NCBI GenBank assembly: GCA_016286555.1
Contig: JAEETA010000001.1
Span: 1-64,000, forward strand
Direction: 5' to 3'
Length of the DNA: 64,000 nucleotides
Source: Lachnospiraceae bacterium
Lineage (GTDB): Bacteria; Bacillota; Clostridia; Lachnospirales; Lachnospiraceae
The notes under the pieces are model-generated. The model saw only the letters and a list, made by a program, of their open reading frames with translations, was not told where the DNA came from and made no database searches. The translations under genes and the position numbers were made by a program. Numbering within the stretch: position 1 is the first letter of the stretch; each line of letters starts with the position of its first letter. This document shows, piece by piece, positions 33,930-43,493 of this stretch.

Positions 33930-35077
33930 TTGATGTTCTCTTTTACAGCGTTAGCCACTCTGTCTGCCAGTCCCTCGCAGAATGCCTCGGGCAGGATGAA
34001 GTCCTCGCTCAGCTGGTCCTCAGGCACCGCAGATGCAATGGCCAGAGCTGCTGCCAGCTTCATGTCCTCGGTGATCTGGGGCGCTCTGCCTTCCAGGGCA
34101 CCCTTGAAGATGCCGGGGAATGCGATGACGTTGTTGATCTGGTTGGGGAAGTCGCTGCGGCCGGTGCCCACGATGCGGGCGCCTGCTGCCTTGGCTTCAT
34201 CCGGCAGGATCTCGGGAACGGGATTGGCCATGGCCATGATGATGGCGTCCTTGTTCATGGACTTCACCATCTCCTGGGTTACCACGCCGGGAGCGGACAC
34301 GCCCACAAAGATGTCACTTCCTACCATGGCATCTGCCAGGGAGCCCATCTTATTTTCCTCGTTGGTGACCTCTGCCATCTCCTTCTTGATCCAGTTGAGA
34401 TCGGTACGCTGCTTGCAGATCATACCCTTGGTATCACAGAGGATCAGGTGCTTGAAACCGTAGAGCATCAACAGTTTTGCGATGGCGATGCCTGCTGCAC
34501 CGGAGCCGTTGACTACGATCTTGCAGTCCTCTTTTTTCTTGCCGATGATCTTCAGGGCGTTGATGATGCCTGCCAGCACCACGATGGCGGTGCCATGCTG
34601 ATCGTCATGGAAAACGGGGATGTCCAGGGTCTCTTTCAGTCTGCGCTCGATCTCGAAGCATCTGGGAGCGGAGATGTCCTCCAGGTTGATGCCGCCGAAG
34701 CCGGGAGCCATCCAGGTAACTGCCTTGATGATTTCCTCGGTATCCTGGGTGTCCAGACAGATGGGCACTGCGTTCACGCCGCCGAACTCCTTGAAGAGCA
34801 CTGCTTTACCTTCCATGACGGGCATTGCGGCATGAGGTCCGATGTTGCCCAGTCCCAGCACTGCGCTGCCGTCGGAAACCACGGCGATGGTATTGGCCTT
34901 CCAGGTGTATTTGTATGCCTGCTCCTTATCCTCAGCGATGACGCGACAGGGCTGTGCGACACCGGGGGTGTAGGCCAGGGACAGAGCCTCTCTGGAATCC
35001 ACCTTTGCCTTGGACTCGGTGCTGAGCTTGCCGTTCCATTCCTCGTGCAGTTTCAAAGACTGTTCATAAACATCCAT
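33926..35077 (-). CDS. NAD-dependent malic enzyme (short form)
   Basis: 383 residues. The N-terminal catalytic domain has [12 protein letters not shown] and the metal-binding FHDDQHGTA; the NAD domain has [14 protein letters not shown], and [11 protein letters not shown] follows. The enzyme decarboxylates malate to pyruvate, making NAD(P)H. Length is that of the compact bacterial form without the phosphotransacetylase extension. The stop codon lies within the palindromic-element relic, so the last codons may have been shaped by insertion. Confidence 0.95.
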   Translation of the reverse strand: MDVYEQSLKLHEEWNGKLSTESKAKVDSREALSLAYTPGVAQPCRVIAEDKEQAYKYTWKANTIAVVSDGSAVLGLGNIGPHAAMPVMEGKAVLFKEFGGVNAVPICLDTQDTEEIIKAVTWMAPGFGGINLEDISAPRCFEIERRLKETLDIPVFHDDQHGTAIVVLAGIINALKIIGKKKEDCKIVVNGSGAAGIAIAKLLMLYGFKHLILCDTKGMICKQRTDLNWIKKEMAEVTNEENKMGSLADAMVGSDIFVGVSAPGVVTQEMVKSMNKDAIIMAMANPVPEILPDEAKAAGARIVGTGRSDFPNQINNVIAFPGIFKGALEGRAPQITEDMKLAAALAIASAVPEDQLSEDFILPEAFCEGLADRVANAVKENIK

Positions 35078-35129
35078 TTTCTTTTTTCCTTTCTGTAAAC
35101 CGGCGGAGCCGTTTGTATTTGTGCGAAGA

Positions 35130-36485
35130 TCAAATCTCTCCGTTCTGTCTCTTTTTTTCCTCTTCCTTCAGGAAGCGGATGTGGTCACGGATCTTCTTTT
35201 CATATCCGTTCTCCCCGGGACGGTAGAATTCCTTCCCGGACAGTTCGTAGGGCAGGTACTGCTGCTGTACATAATCGTTGGGAAAATCGTGGGCGTAGAG
35301 GTATCCCACACCGTGTCCCAGCTTCGCTGCGCCCTTGTAATGGGCATCCTGCAGGTGCGGCGGAATGGGAAGGTTCCCGCTTTCTCCCACCTCCCGGAAG
35401 GCTTCCTCCACGGCTACGTAGGCCGCGTTGCTCTTGGGGGCGCAGGCCACATAGGTGGCCGCATGGCTCAGGATGATCTGTGCTTCGGGCATGCCCACCC
35501 GCTCTACTGCGAGGGAAGCATTGACAGCCACCACCAGTGCCATGGGATCCGCATTTCCCACATCTTCGGAAGCGCAGATCATGATGCGGCGGGCGATGAA
35601 GGTGACGCTCTCTCCCGCATACAGCATCCGCGCCAGGTAATACACTGCGGCATCGGGATCGGAGCCCCGCATGCTCTTGATGAAGGCGGAGATGGTATCG
35701 TAGTGATTGTCTCCGTCCTTGTCATAACGCACCGCCCGCTGCTGGATACACTCCTGCGCCACCTCCAGGGTGATGTGGATGTGTCCGTCCTCTGCAGGCG
35801 GCGTGGAAAGGATGCCCAGTTCTACAGCATTCAGTGCTTTTCGCGCATCTCCCCCTGCGATGTCCGCCAGAAAATGTACCGCATCGTCATCGATGACGGC
35901 GCCGAAGGAACCCATGCCCCGTTCCGGATCCGTCACCGCCTTGCGGATCAGATCCTCCACAGCCTCCTGTGAAAGGGGCTTTAATTCAAAGATGATGGAA
36001 CGGGAAACCAGTGCCCCGTTCACCTCAAAATAAGGATTCTCCGTGGTGGCGCCGATGAGGACCAGGGTTCCGTCCTCCACAAAGGGCAGGAGGTAATCCT
36101 GCTGCGCCTTGTTGAAACGATGGATCTCGTCGATGAAGAGGATGGTTCTGGCGCCGGTCATGGCCAGTGTGCTTTTGGCCCTGGCCACCACTTCCTCCAT
36201 GTCCTTTTTCCCCGCCACAGTAGCGTTGATGGAGGTAAACTCCGCGCTGGTGGTATTGGCAATGACCCTTGCAATGGTGGTCTTGCCGGTGCCGGGAGGC
36301 CCGTAGAGGATGAGGGAACTGAGCTTGTCGGAGCGAATGGCGCGGTAGAGGAGCTTGTCCTTGCCTAAGATGTGCTCCTGTCCCACCACTTCATCGATGG
36401 TGCGGGGGCGCATCCGGGCGGCCAGGGGTGCTTCCCGCTCCTTCGCCTGATTTCCCATATATTCAAATAAATTCAATTGGTCCAT
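35130..36485 (-). CDS. rarA: Replication-associated recombination protein A (RarA/MgsA)
   Basis: 451 residues from the ATG at 36485; the open frame extends upstream to 36641 but that part is a low-complexity shadow of the preceding gene. AAA+ ATPase: LYGPPGTGKTTIARV (Walker A, around residue 55), LFIDEIHRFNKAQQD (Walker B), ATTENPYFEV (sensor 1). The C-terminal domain includes RGSDPDAAVYYLARML, typical of the MgsA tetramerisation part. It acts at stalled replication forks. It starts four bases after the preceding stop. Confidence 0.93.
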   Translation of the reverse strand: MDQLNLFEYMGNQAKEREAPLAARMRPRTIDEVVGQEHILGKDKLLYRAIRSDKLSSLILYGPPGTGKTTIARVIANTTSAEFTSINATVAGKKDMEEVVARAKSTLAMTGARTILFIDEIHRFNKAQQDYLLPFVEDGTLVLIGATTENPYFEVNGALVSRSIIFELKPLSQEAVEDLIRKAVTDPERGMGSFGAVIDDDAVHFLADIAGGDARKALNAVELGILSTPPAEDGHIHITLEVAQECIQQRAVRYDKDGDNHYDTISAFIKSMRGSDPDAAVYYLARMLYAGESVTFIARRIMICASEDVGNADPMALVVAVNASLAVERVGMPEAQIILSHAATYVACAPKSNAAYVAVEEAFREVGESGNLPIPPHLQDAHYKGAAKLGHGVGYLYAHDFPNDYVQQQYLPYELSGKEFYRPGENGYEKKIRDHIRFLKEEEKKRQNGEI

Positions 36486-36489
36486 AAGA

Positions 36490-37461
36490 TCACCAGTCGC
36501 TGCCCCAGTCACTGCTGCCGGAATCCCAGCTGTAATCGGAGCTCCAGTCGGAAGAGGAATCCCAGTCGGAGCTGCTGTAAGAGTCGTCGGAAGAGAAGTT
36601 GGTGCCGTAGTAGTCGGAACCCGTGAAGCTGACTCCATCATGGTAATCCCAGTTGGTGGAGGTGATGGCGTCGCCGTAGCCGTTCAGCCCGGTATCACCG
36701 GATCCGCTCTCGTAGAAATACCAGTCGTTGGTGTAATCGTTGTAGGCGTACCAGTTGTCCCGGTAGGAGTAGTAGGTATTGCCGCCGACATTGTAGTAGC
36801 CGTTGGGCCTGTTGGGGGCCAGCAGCCCCGAAACCAGGGACATGATCATCAGCGCGATGAGGACGATGATGTTGACCCGCAGGATGTTGCGTCTCTGCGC
36901 AGGGCTCTCCTTGCTGAACTTGAAGATCCACAGCAGGATGGAAACCACGATGCCGATGAAGAGAGCATATTTCATCGCATTGGTGAGGAAAAACAACATC
37001 GTCATCAGGGTAACGGTATAGCCAATGATATTGCTCGTCTTACGCTTCCGGGGTCTGCTGCCGCCGGAAGGGACGGTGCGGTTTGCGATGTTGGTAGCCT
37101 TCTGCCGCCCTACCTCTTCCTTCAGCTTCATGTAGAGCTCGTTCACCGCATAGGCTTCATCGCCGCCCCGGTAGCGGATGGCGCGCTCGCCGGTATCCTT
37201 GTTCTTGTAGACGATGAAGTCGCCGGTCTGCGGATCCTGATAGATACCGAAGGCTCTGGGCTCTTTGATATTTTTGCCGATGAAAAACCGCGTGATGCGC
37301 TCATCCGGCAGATTGTGGGTGTTGTACCAGGCCCGGAGTTCCTCGATGGTACGGGGAACGCCCTCGCCGCGTCTCACGTAAGGATTGGCCGCGCCGCAAT
37401 GGGGGCAGTTGTCAAGGCTGTCGTCGTACTGGGCGTCACAATAATTGCATTTTTTATCCAT
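36490..37461 (-). CDS. Zinc-ribbon membrane protein with Ser/Asp/Trp-rich tail
   Basis: 323 residues. Cys5, Cys8, Cys19 and Cys22 form an N-terminal zinc ribbon (CNYC ... CPHC). A soluble domain follows (residues 35-125), then a basic stretch (RPRKRK) and three hydrophobic spans (about 147-220). The last 100 residues are aromatic and acidic, ending in repeats such as SSDWDSSSDWSSDYSW. No function is known. It lies 3 bases after the GH127 gene and 4 before rarA. Confidence 0.85.
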   Translation of the reverse strand: MDKKCNYCDAQYDDSLDNCPHCGAANPYVRRGEGVPRTIEELRAWYNTHNLPDERITRFFIGKNIKEPRAFGIYQDPQTGDFIVYKNKDTGERAIRYRGGDEAYAVNELYMKLKEEVGRQKATNIANRTVPSGGSRPRKRKTSNIIGYTVTLMTMLFFLTNAMKYALFIGIVVSILLWIFKFSKESPAQRRNILRVNIIVLIALMIMSLVSGLLAPNRPNGYYNVGGNTYYSYRDNWYAYNDYTNDWYFYESGSGDTGLNGYGDAITSTNWDYHDGVSFTGSDYYGTNFSSDDSYSSSDWDSSSDWSSDYSWDSGSSDWGSDW

Positions 37462-37464
37462 ATC

Positions 37465-39834
37465 TCATCCTCTTCGCAGGGCTTTTGTATAGATGAAATT
37501 CCAGGCGCCGGCGGATTGCTCTCCCCCGGGGCCGGTGAACGTAAAGCGCAGGGTACACATGGAGCGGCCGTCGCTCAGTTCCGTCCAGTCCGCTTTGCGC
37601 AAAAGCTCTGCGGGGATGGGAACCGCTGCGGTCTGAAACTCCTCCGCGCTCTCCGCAGGTGTCAGATCCGCGATCTGCTCTCCCCTGCAGGAGATCAGGA
37701 GATGCCGGCCCGCTTCCGCCGTCCGCAGGGTGACGCTTAAGATGCCATCGCAGGTATTGTCCACGGCCATGCGGTAGGAAAAGCTGCCGCCGGACCGGGC
37801 GTGGCGGGATGTGCCCTGCTCCGTGGTACCCACGGTATCCTTCTCCTCCATGGCATGGAGTTCGTCGCTCTCATACTGTCCGTAGCCGGGCTGCACGGTA
37901 TCGATCACCCGCTCGGTCACACCGGTGCCTTCCTCCGCTGCCCGGAGCTCCTCCTGCGTACGGAAATACCAGTAGATGCCATAGCGCTCCCGGTACTTCA
38001 GGTAATGGGGACCAAATTGCAGGTCCGTTCCCGCCAGGCGGAAGACCAGGTTCCCGGGATCGGTCTCATCCCGCAGCAGGTACCGGTCCGCATGCTCCGC
38101 AAAGGTGGAAAGAGTCTCTCCCGCAGGAAGGGGCAGGTTCTCGGTCTTTACCCGCTTTTCCTTCGGGATGGTGACGATGACGCCGGTGGTGGTGACCTCC
38201 TCCTCCTCGCATCCCAGATCTGCGCTCAGGACGAAGGGGCCATAGGTAAATGCCAGAACGGAAGGATTGTCCTGCAGGCCATGGGCCCGGACTTTTGCGG
38301 GAAGGGTCACGGAGATCCGATCTCCCTCTGCAAAGGGGCCCGCAAGGATGGCGTAACCATCTGCCTCCGCAGTCTGCACCGCTTCGCCGTTTTTCCGGAT
38401 GACGGCAGGGGCCGCCAGATAGTCCGGCAGGCGGAAGGCCAGCTTCAAGTCTCCGGAAAGGCCCTCACCGCTTAAGGTAAAGAAGGCAGTATCTTCGTAG
38501 GGCACATCGCCGGACTGCACCAGTTTGATGCCCCGCTCCTTCCACTCCAGAACGGAAGCAAGGTACAGATTTACGACAATGGTGTCATCATTGTGGAAAT
38601 AAGCACTGTCTCCCAGCTTGGTGAAATTCTCCATTCCGGATCCGGTGCAGCACCAGAACTTGGTGAAGGGCTCCCCGTAGACCTTGAAATACCCGGTGGC
38701 CATGGGCTGGAAATACATGGTCATCCCCGTCTCCGGATTCTGGGAGGACAGGATGGAATTGATGAAGGCACGCTCGTAATAGTCCGCGTATTTTTTCTCT
38801 CCCGTGATCTCAAAAAGCGCCCGGGAAAGCTTCAGCATGTTGTAGACATTGCAGGTCTCGTTGTTGGCGTTGGTGCGCTCCGCGTCCAGGATCCCGTCCT
38901 GACCGAAGTGCTCCCACTCGCTGTTGGCGCCGGTGATGTAAGTATGCTTCTCCACCACCATGGTCCAAAAGCGCTCCGCATACGCCAGATACCGGGTGGC
39001 ATCCACGGTCTGTCCGCCGATCACCTTACCGTGGCAGGTGATGTAGCGCATCAGGGCTCCCATGAATTTCGGGATGGTGGTGTTGGCATGGAGGTTGTTC
39101 AGCACGTCACATCCGCCTGCATAGATCCGCTCAAAGAGCTCCTCCTGATCGAAGGCATGGGCCGCCTCGGCATAGCACTCCTCCCCCGTCTGGCGGTAAA
39201 GCTCATAGAGGGCGTCGTTCATGCCGCCGTACTCGATGCCGATCACCGTGCGGTGAGTCTCCTCAGACCAGCCGCGAACTCTTGCAAGGGTCCAATCCCC
39301 CAGGCCCTTCGCCACCTCCAGCGCCTCGGTATTCCCCGTGAGGGCGCTGACGGAAAGGAGTCCCGCCAGGATTTTGTGCATGGTATACCAGGGCACCCAG
39401 GCCTCGGTGATGATATTGGTACGGCCGTGCTCCACATGATCGAACTGCAGCTCCGGATCCGCGGGATCCTTCAGGATGCCGGCGAAGAGAAAGCCGGGCT
39501 TTCCCTTGCTGTTCTCCTGGCAGAGCTTTAATTCGGACACCATATAGTCCAGCTTTTGACGCAGAGCTTCTCCGTCCGCCCGGGACGTCCCGGGATTGGC
39601 AACCGCCTGGGCTGCTGCCGTCAGGTAATGTCCGGGGGTGTGACCTGCGATGAGCATCTCCTCCCAGCCGCCGTAGCGCTCCGCCTTCTTCGGCAGGCCG
39701 GCGTTTTCCCGGAAGCCCGCCAGAAAGCGGTCCGCATCCAGGGAGAGCAGATAGTCCAGCTCCTTGCGCAGAGCATTAACACAGCAGGGATCCCGCTGCA
39801 ACACGGAAGAAATGTCAAATGCCGTATATTTCAT
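37465..39834 (-). CDS. Glycoside hydrolase family 127 (beta-L-arabinofuranosidase-like)
   Basis: 789 residues from the ATG at 39834, chosen because GAGG lies eight bases upstream; the ATG at 39840 is too close to it, and the longer frame would overlap the CobW-like gene. An (alpha/alpha)6 barrel, family formerly DUF1680. The zinc and catalytic residues are visible: NNETCNVYNMLKL (Glu and Cys) and KFWCCTGSGMEN (double Cys, catalytic nucleophile cysteine). There is no signal peptide, so it works on imported oligosaccharides. It sits between a CobW-like GTPase and a membrane protein rather than in a sugar-use cluster. Confidence 0.93.
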   Translation of the reverse strand: MKYTAFDISSVLQRDPCCVNALRKELDYLLSLDADRFLAGFRENAGLPKKAERYGGWEEMLIAGHTPGHYLTAAAQAVANPGTSRADGEALRQKLDYMVSELKLCQENSKGKPGFLFAGILKDPADPELQFDHVEHGRTNIITEAWVPWYTMHKILAGLLSVSALTGNTEALEVAKGLGDWTLARVRGWSEETHRTVIGIEYGGMNDALYELYRQTGEECYAEAAHAFDQEELFERIYAGGCDVLNNLHANTTIPKFMGALMRYITCHGKVIGGQTVDATRYLAYAERFWTMVVEKHTYITGANSEWEHFGQDGILDAERTNANNETCNVYNMLKLSRALFEITGEKKYADYYERAFINSILSSQNPETGMTMYFQPMATGYFKVYGEPFTKFWCCTGSGMENFTKLGDSAYFHNDDTIVVNLYLASVLEWKERGIKLVQSGDVPYEDTAFFTLSGEGLSGDLKLAFRLPDYLAAPAVIRKNGEAVQTAEADGYAILAGPFAEGDRISVTLPAKVRAHGLQDNPSVLAFTYGPFVLSADLGCEEEEVTTTGVIVTIPKEKRVKTENLPLPAGETLSTFAEHADRYLLRDETDPGNLVFRLAGTDLQFGPHYLKYRERYGIYWYFRTQEELRAAEEGTGVTERVIDTVQPGYGQYESDELHAMEEKDTVGTTEQGTSRHARSGGSFSYRMAVDNTCDGILSVTLRTAEAGRHLLISCRGEQIADLTPAESAEEFQTAAVPIPAELLRKADWTELSDGRSMCTLRFTFTGPGGEQSAGAWNFIYTKALRRG

Positions 39835-39880
39835 ACTCATATCCTCTGAGTTACTTTCCTGATGATTTGCTCCCGGCGGA

Positions 39881-40843
39881 TCACCGCCAATGGGAGGTGG
39901 AATACTGCGAGGGAAAATACCGGTCGATGGCGGGCTCATTCAAGTCCTCGCCGATGACGATGAGGACCCGCTGGCCCTCCCGGATCTCCTCCGTTCGGAG
40001 CTCCTCTTTCGTGGCATTGATCTGGATCCAGGTGCCGTCCTCCCGGGGACAAAAGCCCTTGACCCTGTGAATGTGCCCCGTCTCAGGGTCCGCGAAAGCT
40101 TCCCGGATCCGCTGACAGGTCTCTTCGAAGCTCAGCTGCACATCCATGTAAAACAGTGAACGGAAGCCGTTCTCATCCATGGAAAAACGCTTCTCGAAGG
40201 AGGTCTCTCTATGCCCCCTTGCGTCCATGGCATCGTAATCGGCATCCGTCAGATCCGCCCAGTCCTTCGCCAGGAAATCCTCCCCAAGCGCAAACGTCCT
40301 GGAGCAGGAGATCCGGCGCAAAGCCCGGTTCAGATGGTCCAATGTGCCTTCCACCACATCGGCGGAAGTTTCCTGTGCGCAGGACAGCAATACCGTTCCG
40401 GCATTTGCCGCCTGACTGGCCAGCAGGTAATCCGCCTCCGGGGAGCCGTCCGAGGGATCAGGCCGCACCACGGTGATGACATTTCCGATGCGGTACCGCT
40501 GATCCAACGGATCCTCGTGGAGGATGTCGAAAAATTCGTCCACATCAAAAATGCCGGAAGGCTCGATGATCACCCTGTCATAACCCAGCATGGCAATGGT
40601 GATCAGCTTCGTTTTGAAGCGCCTTCTGTGGCAGTCGTAATCGCATCCGCCGGCCACCATCTCCAGCCCGAGAGCGTCGCTCTTTAGATCGGACAGGAGC
40701 ATCATGTCCACATTGATGGCACCGTAGTCGTTCTCCAGAATGCAGACACGGTGGCCGCGGGCGATGAGTTGCAATGCATATTGTCTGATAAAGGTGGTCT
40801 TACCGGCTCCTAAGAAGCCGGTGACCAGATCCGCTTGTACCAT
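39881..40843 (-). CDS. COG0523 (CobW/P47K) GTPase-like protein with altered motifs
   Basis: 320 residues. Walker A GFLGAGKTT (residues 9-17) is intact and IIEPSGIFDVDEF matches the family. Two family hallmarks differ: the CxCC metal motif reads GGCDYDCHRRR (Cys67, Cys71), and the NKxD guanine-specificity motif is replaced by LLSCAQETS. A C-terminal CobW_C-like domain (HIHRVKGFCP) is present. The family delivers metals such as zinc, cobalt or nickel; the changes suggest another metal or a divergent nucleotide preference. It starts 9 bases after the uracil permease stop. Confidence 0.88.
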   Translation of the reverse strand: MVQADLVTGFLGAGKTTFIRQYALQLIARGHRVCILENDYGAINVDMMLLSDLKSDALGLEMVAGGCDYDCHRRRFKTKLITIAMLGYDRVIIEPSGIFDVDEFFDILHEDPLDQRYRIGNVITVVRPDPSDGSPEADYLLASQAANAGTVLLSCAQETSADVVEGTLDHLNRALRRISCSRTFALGEDFLAKDWADLTDADYDAMDARGHRETSFEKRFSMDENGFRSLFYMDVQLSFEETCQRIREAFADPETGHIHRVKGFCPREDGTWIQINATKEELRTEEIREGQRVLIVIGEDLNEPAIDRYFPSQYSTSHWR

Positions 40844-40852
40844 AGTTCGGAA

Positions 40853-42250
40853 TTATTTCTGTGCTTCTTTTTCCTTGTTACGGACGGAGAAGTCCACACC
40901 GGTCTCGGTGCCGGACTCCTGATCAAAGACATAGTCCTTGCCGGGCAGGATCGCATTCAGGATGATACCTACCAGAGCACCGACTGCCAGACCGGAAAGG
41001 CTGATGGAGATGTTGCCTGCGGTGAAGCCGATGGCGCCGGTAGCGCTGTACTTGATACCGATGCTCAGCACCAGGATCAGTGCTGCGATGATGACGTTGC
41101 GGCTCTTGGAGAAGTCAACCTTTGCCTCAACAACGTTACGCACACCGACTGCAGAGATCATACCGTAGAGTACCAGGCTGACGCCGCCGACGGTAGCGGT
41201 GGGCATGCAACCGATGATGGCTGCGAACTTGGGGCAGAAGGAGAACAGAACCGCGAAGGCTGCTGCCAGGCGGATGACCATGGGATCGTAGACCTTGGTC
41301 AGGCTCAGGACACCGGTGTTCTCACCGTAGGTGGTGTTGGCAGGAGCGCCGAACAGGGATGCGGCGATGGTTGCGAGACCGTCACCCAGCAGGGTGCGAT
41401 GCAGGCCGGGATCCTTGATGTAGTTGATGCCAACGGTGGAGGAGATGGCGGAGATGTCTCCGATGTGCTCCACGATGGTAGCCAGAGCGATGGGGATGAT
41501 GGTGATGGCTGCGGTCAGAAGGAGAGATCCGTTGCCATCGGTAAATGCCCAGAATACGGTCTTCTCGAAGTGGATGGGGAAGCCGATCCAGCCGGCCTCA
41601 GCCACGGGGCTGAAGTCCACGGCACCCAGAAAAATACCCACGATGTAGGAGCCGATGACGCCCACGATGATGGGAACGATCTTCAGCATACCCTTGCCCC
41701 AGATGTTGCAGATGATCACCAGCAGGATGGCGGTGAGTGCGATGAGCCAGTTGGTGGAGCAGGAATCAATGGCAGACTGAGAAAGGGTAAGTCCGATGGC
41801 GATGATGATGGGGCCGGTCACCACGGGAGGGAAGTACTTCATAACCTTGGTGCTGCCGAAAAGCTTGATCAGTAGGGCCAGTACCAGGTACAGCAATCCT
41901 GCACAGGCAACGCCGAAGCAGGCATAGGGCAGGAGCTGCGCAGAGGTCAGTCCGTTTGCCGCGGGAGTTCCCTCCATGGCGGTCAGGGCTGCGTAGCCTC
42001 CCAGGAATGCAAAGGAAGAACCCAGGAATGCGGGCACTTTCTTCTTGGTTACCAGATGGAACAGCAATGTTCCGAGACCTGCAAACAGCAGGGTGGTGCT
42101 GACATCCAGGCCCGTCAGCATGGGAACCAGGATGGTGGAGCCGAACATGGCGAACATGTGCTGCAGTCCCAGGATCACAGCCTTGCCGCGTCCCAGTTCC
42201 AAGGCATTGTATACGCCCTTCTCTCCGAGTTTTTCGTTGTTGGTGTTCAT
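40853..42250 (-). CDS. uraA: Uracil/xanthine permease, NCS2 family
   Basis: 465 residues from the ATG at 42250, preceded by GAGGAGG. About fourteen hydrophobic spans. VPAFLGSSFAFLGGYAAL and the TTYGENTGVLSLTKVYDP stretch are UraA signatures; the acidic residues in ATIVEHIGDISA (helix 8) and in the TYGEN helix bind uracil in the E. coli transporter. It imports uracil with protons. It follows a TetR gene by 130 bases; the gap holds an imperfect palindrome but no recognisable PyrR site. Confidence 0.92.
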   Translation of the reverse strand: MNTNNEKLGEKGVYNALELGRGKAVILGLQHMFAMFGSTILVPMLTGLDVSTTLLFAGLGTLLFHLVTKKKVPAFLGSSFAFLGGYAALTAMEGTPAANGLTSAQLLPYACFGVACAGLLYLVLALLIKLFGSTKVMKYFPPVVTGPIIIAIGLTLSQSAIDSCSTNWLIALTAILLVIICNIWGKGMLKIVPIIVGVIGSYIVGIFLGAVDFSPVAEAGWIGFPIHFEKTVFWAFTDGNGSLLLTAAITIIPIALATIVEHIGDISAISSTVGINYIKDPGLHRTLLGDGLATIAASLFGAPANTTYGENTGVLSLTKVYDPMVIRLAAAFAVLFSFCPKFAAIIGCMPTATVGGVSLVLYGMISAVGVRNVVEAKVDFSKSRNVIIAALILVLSIGIKYSATGAIGFTAGNISISLSGLAVGALVGIILNAILPGKDYVFDQESGTETGVDFSVRNKEKEAQK

Positions 42251-42380
42251 TTGATTCACTCTCCTCCTCACCTTGCGCTATCGCGCTATTTGCACTTCGA
42301 AGCCGCAATTCCGCGCCTGCGAAGTAACATTCAAATTTTTTATCTACACTCATTAACGGCGGCCAAAAATGACGCCCGAG

Positions 42381-42962
42381 TCAGTTTTTTGCAAATACTT
42401 CCAGATAGGATCCGGCCTCCGTCAGGTACCGTTCCGCATTAAACTCTCCTGCCCGGAGGTGATCCTCCATCAGTCCCATCAGTGTATAGTCCATGGACTT
42501 CCAGAGTCTGGTCACATCCCCTTCGTAAACGAGGGCCTTTCTGCGCATGGATGCGATGATCTCCGCTGCAGAAGCACGCTCCTCCGCAGTGGCGGTGAGT
42601 GCTTCCTCATTTTCCTCCCGGACACAGCTCCGCAGGAACAGCAGGGAGTAGGGATAGGTTCTGAGCAGATTGGAACAGCCCTTCAGCACGGCGCCCGTCA
42701 ACTCCACAGGGGTGTCAAAGCCCGTGGGAAGCTCCTCGCCCAGCTCAAAGCGGAGATACCGCAGGACGTAGGAACAGACGAAGCGATAGGCTCCCAGCTT
42801 CGTTCCGAAGTAATGGAAGAGCAGGCCCTTGCTGATGCCGGCCTCCTTTACCATGTCATCGGTGGCTGCGTGGGAATAGCCTTCCAGGGTAAAGATCTTC
42901 AGCACTGCGTTGATGATCCTGTCCTGTTTTTCTTTGCTCAGATCAAAAAATTTTTCGTTCAT
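42381..42962 (-). CDS. TetR-family transcriptional regulator
   Basis: 193 residues. The helix-turn-helix is SHAATDDMVKEAGISKGLLFHYFGTK (residues 35-60), canonical for TetR. The ligand-binding C-terminal domain (70-193) is unlike any I can name. It is divergent from the YtxH-like gene and upstream of uraA. GGAGG lies close to the ATG. An inverted repeat in the divergent region could be its operator. Confidence 0.92.
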   Translation of the reverse strand: MNEKFFDLSKEKQDRIINAVLKIFTLEGYSHAATDDMVKEAGISKGLLFHYFGTKLGAYRFVCSYVLRYLRFELGEELPTGFDTPVELTGAVLKGCSNLLRTYPYSLLFLRSCVREENEEALTATAEERASAAEIIASMRRKALVYEGDVTRLWKSMDYTLMGLMEDHLRAGEFNAERYLTEAGSYLEVFAKN

Positions 42963-42977
42963 ATCTGCCTCCGAAGC

Positions 42978-43063
42978 AAACTTACCCTTTTATTCCCCGC
43001 AGATTTAGAGTAAAATATTTCTTGCGGCGAACGGCCGTGATGATGCACAGAAAGGGGTAAGTT
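42978..43063. promoter_or_regulatory. Inverted repeat spanning divergent TetR/YtxH promoter region
   Basis: AACTTACCCTTT (42979-42990) and AAAGGGGTAAGTT (43051-43063) are inverted copies (one extra C in the second) 60 bases apart. The right copy covers the ribosome binding site of the plus-strand gene. A TAAAAT box at 43011-43016 may be its -10. The arms could be operator half-sites for the TetR protein. Confidence 0.4.
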
Positions 43064-43414
43064 ATGGCTAAGAAATTCGGAAAGGTCGTATTTGGAACAC
43101 TGATGGTGGGTGCTGCTGCTGCAGCTGCTGCCTATTATTACTATCAGAAAAAGGATGCGGAGTCCATCTCCCTGGATGATGAGGACGACGATGATGCGGA
43201 GCAGACCGCTGAGCGCAACTATGTGAACATCAGCGACATCGCAGATCAGGCGAAGGAGGTTGCCGAGGATCTGGGCGAGGCTGCTACAGAGGCAGCTGCC
43301 AAGGCAAAAGAGGCATTCACTCCCCTCTCCGAATCGGTTAAGGAAGCCGCTGAGGAAGCGGTGGAAACCGTTGAAGAGTTCTTCACCGAGGAAGACGATA
43401 CGGACGAGCAGTAA
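43064..43414 (+). CDS. YtxH-like small membrane-anchored protein
   Basis: 116 residues: basic N-terminus, one hydrophobic span (residues 8-25, MVGAAAAAAAYYYY), then an acidic run (SLDDEDDDDAEQT) and Ala/Glu amphipathic helix (EVAEDLGEAATEAAAKAKEA). This is the layout of YtxH/general-stress proteins. AAAGGGG precedes the ATG. Function is unknown beyond association with envelope stress in relatives. It is a single-gene unit with its own terminator, facing the TetR gene. Confidence 0.8.
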   Translation: MAKKFGKVVFGTLMVGAAAAAAAYYYYQKKDAESISLDDEDDDDAEQTAERNYVNISDIADQAKEVAEDLGEAATEAAAKAKEAFTPLSESVKEAAEEAVETVEEFFTEEDDTDEQ

Positions 43415-43448
43415 AGCTTTCCGCATCGCGGATCGTGACAGTATTTAC

Positions 43449-43493
43449 GCAGGGTGCTTTCGGATCATTCCCGAAAGCGCCCTGCGATTTTTT
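43449..43493 (+). terminator. Terminator of YtxH-like gene
   Basis: A 16-bp stem with one wobble (43449-43464 with 43471-43486) followed by ATTTTTTAGG. It overlaps the end of the converging DUF2225 gene. Confidence 0.9.

Noticed and set aside
36486..36641. 52-residue N-terminal extension of RarA
   Set aside because: It is a Pro/Thr/Ala-rich shadow of the Ser/Asp/Trp-rich tail of the upstream gene; family alignment starts at MDQLNLFEYMGN.
42251..42380. Riboswitch or PyrR attenuator before uraA
   Set aside because: An imperfect palindrome is present, but no known aptamer core or PyrR anti-antiterminator is recognisable.
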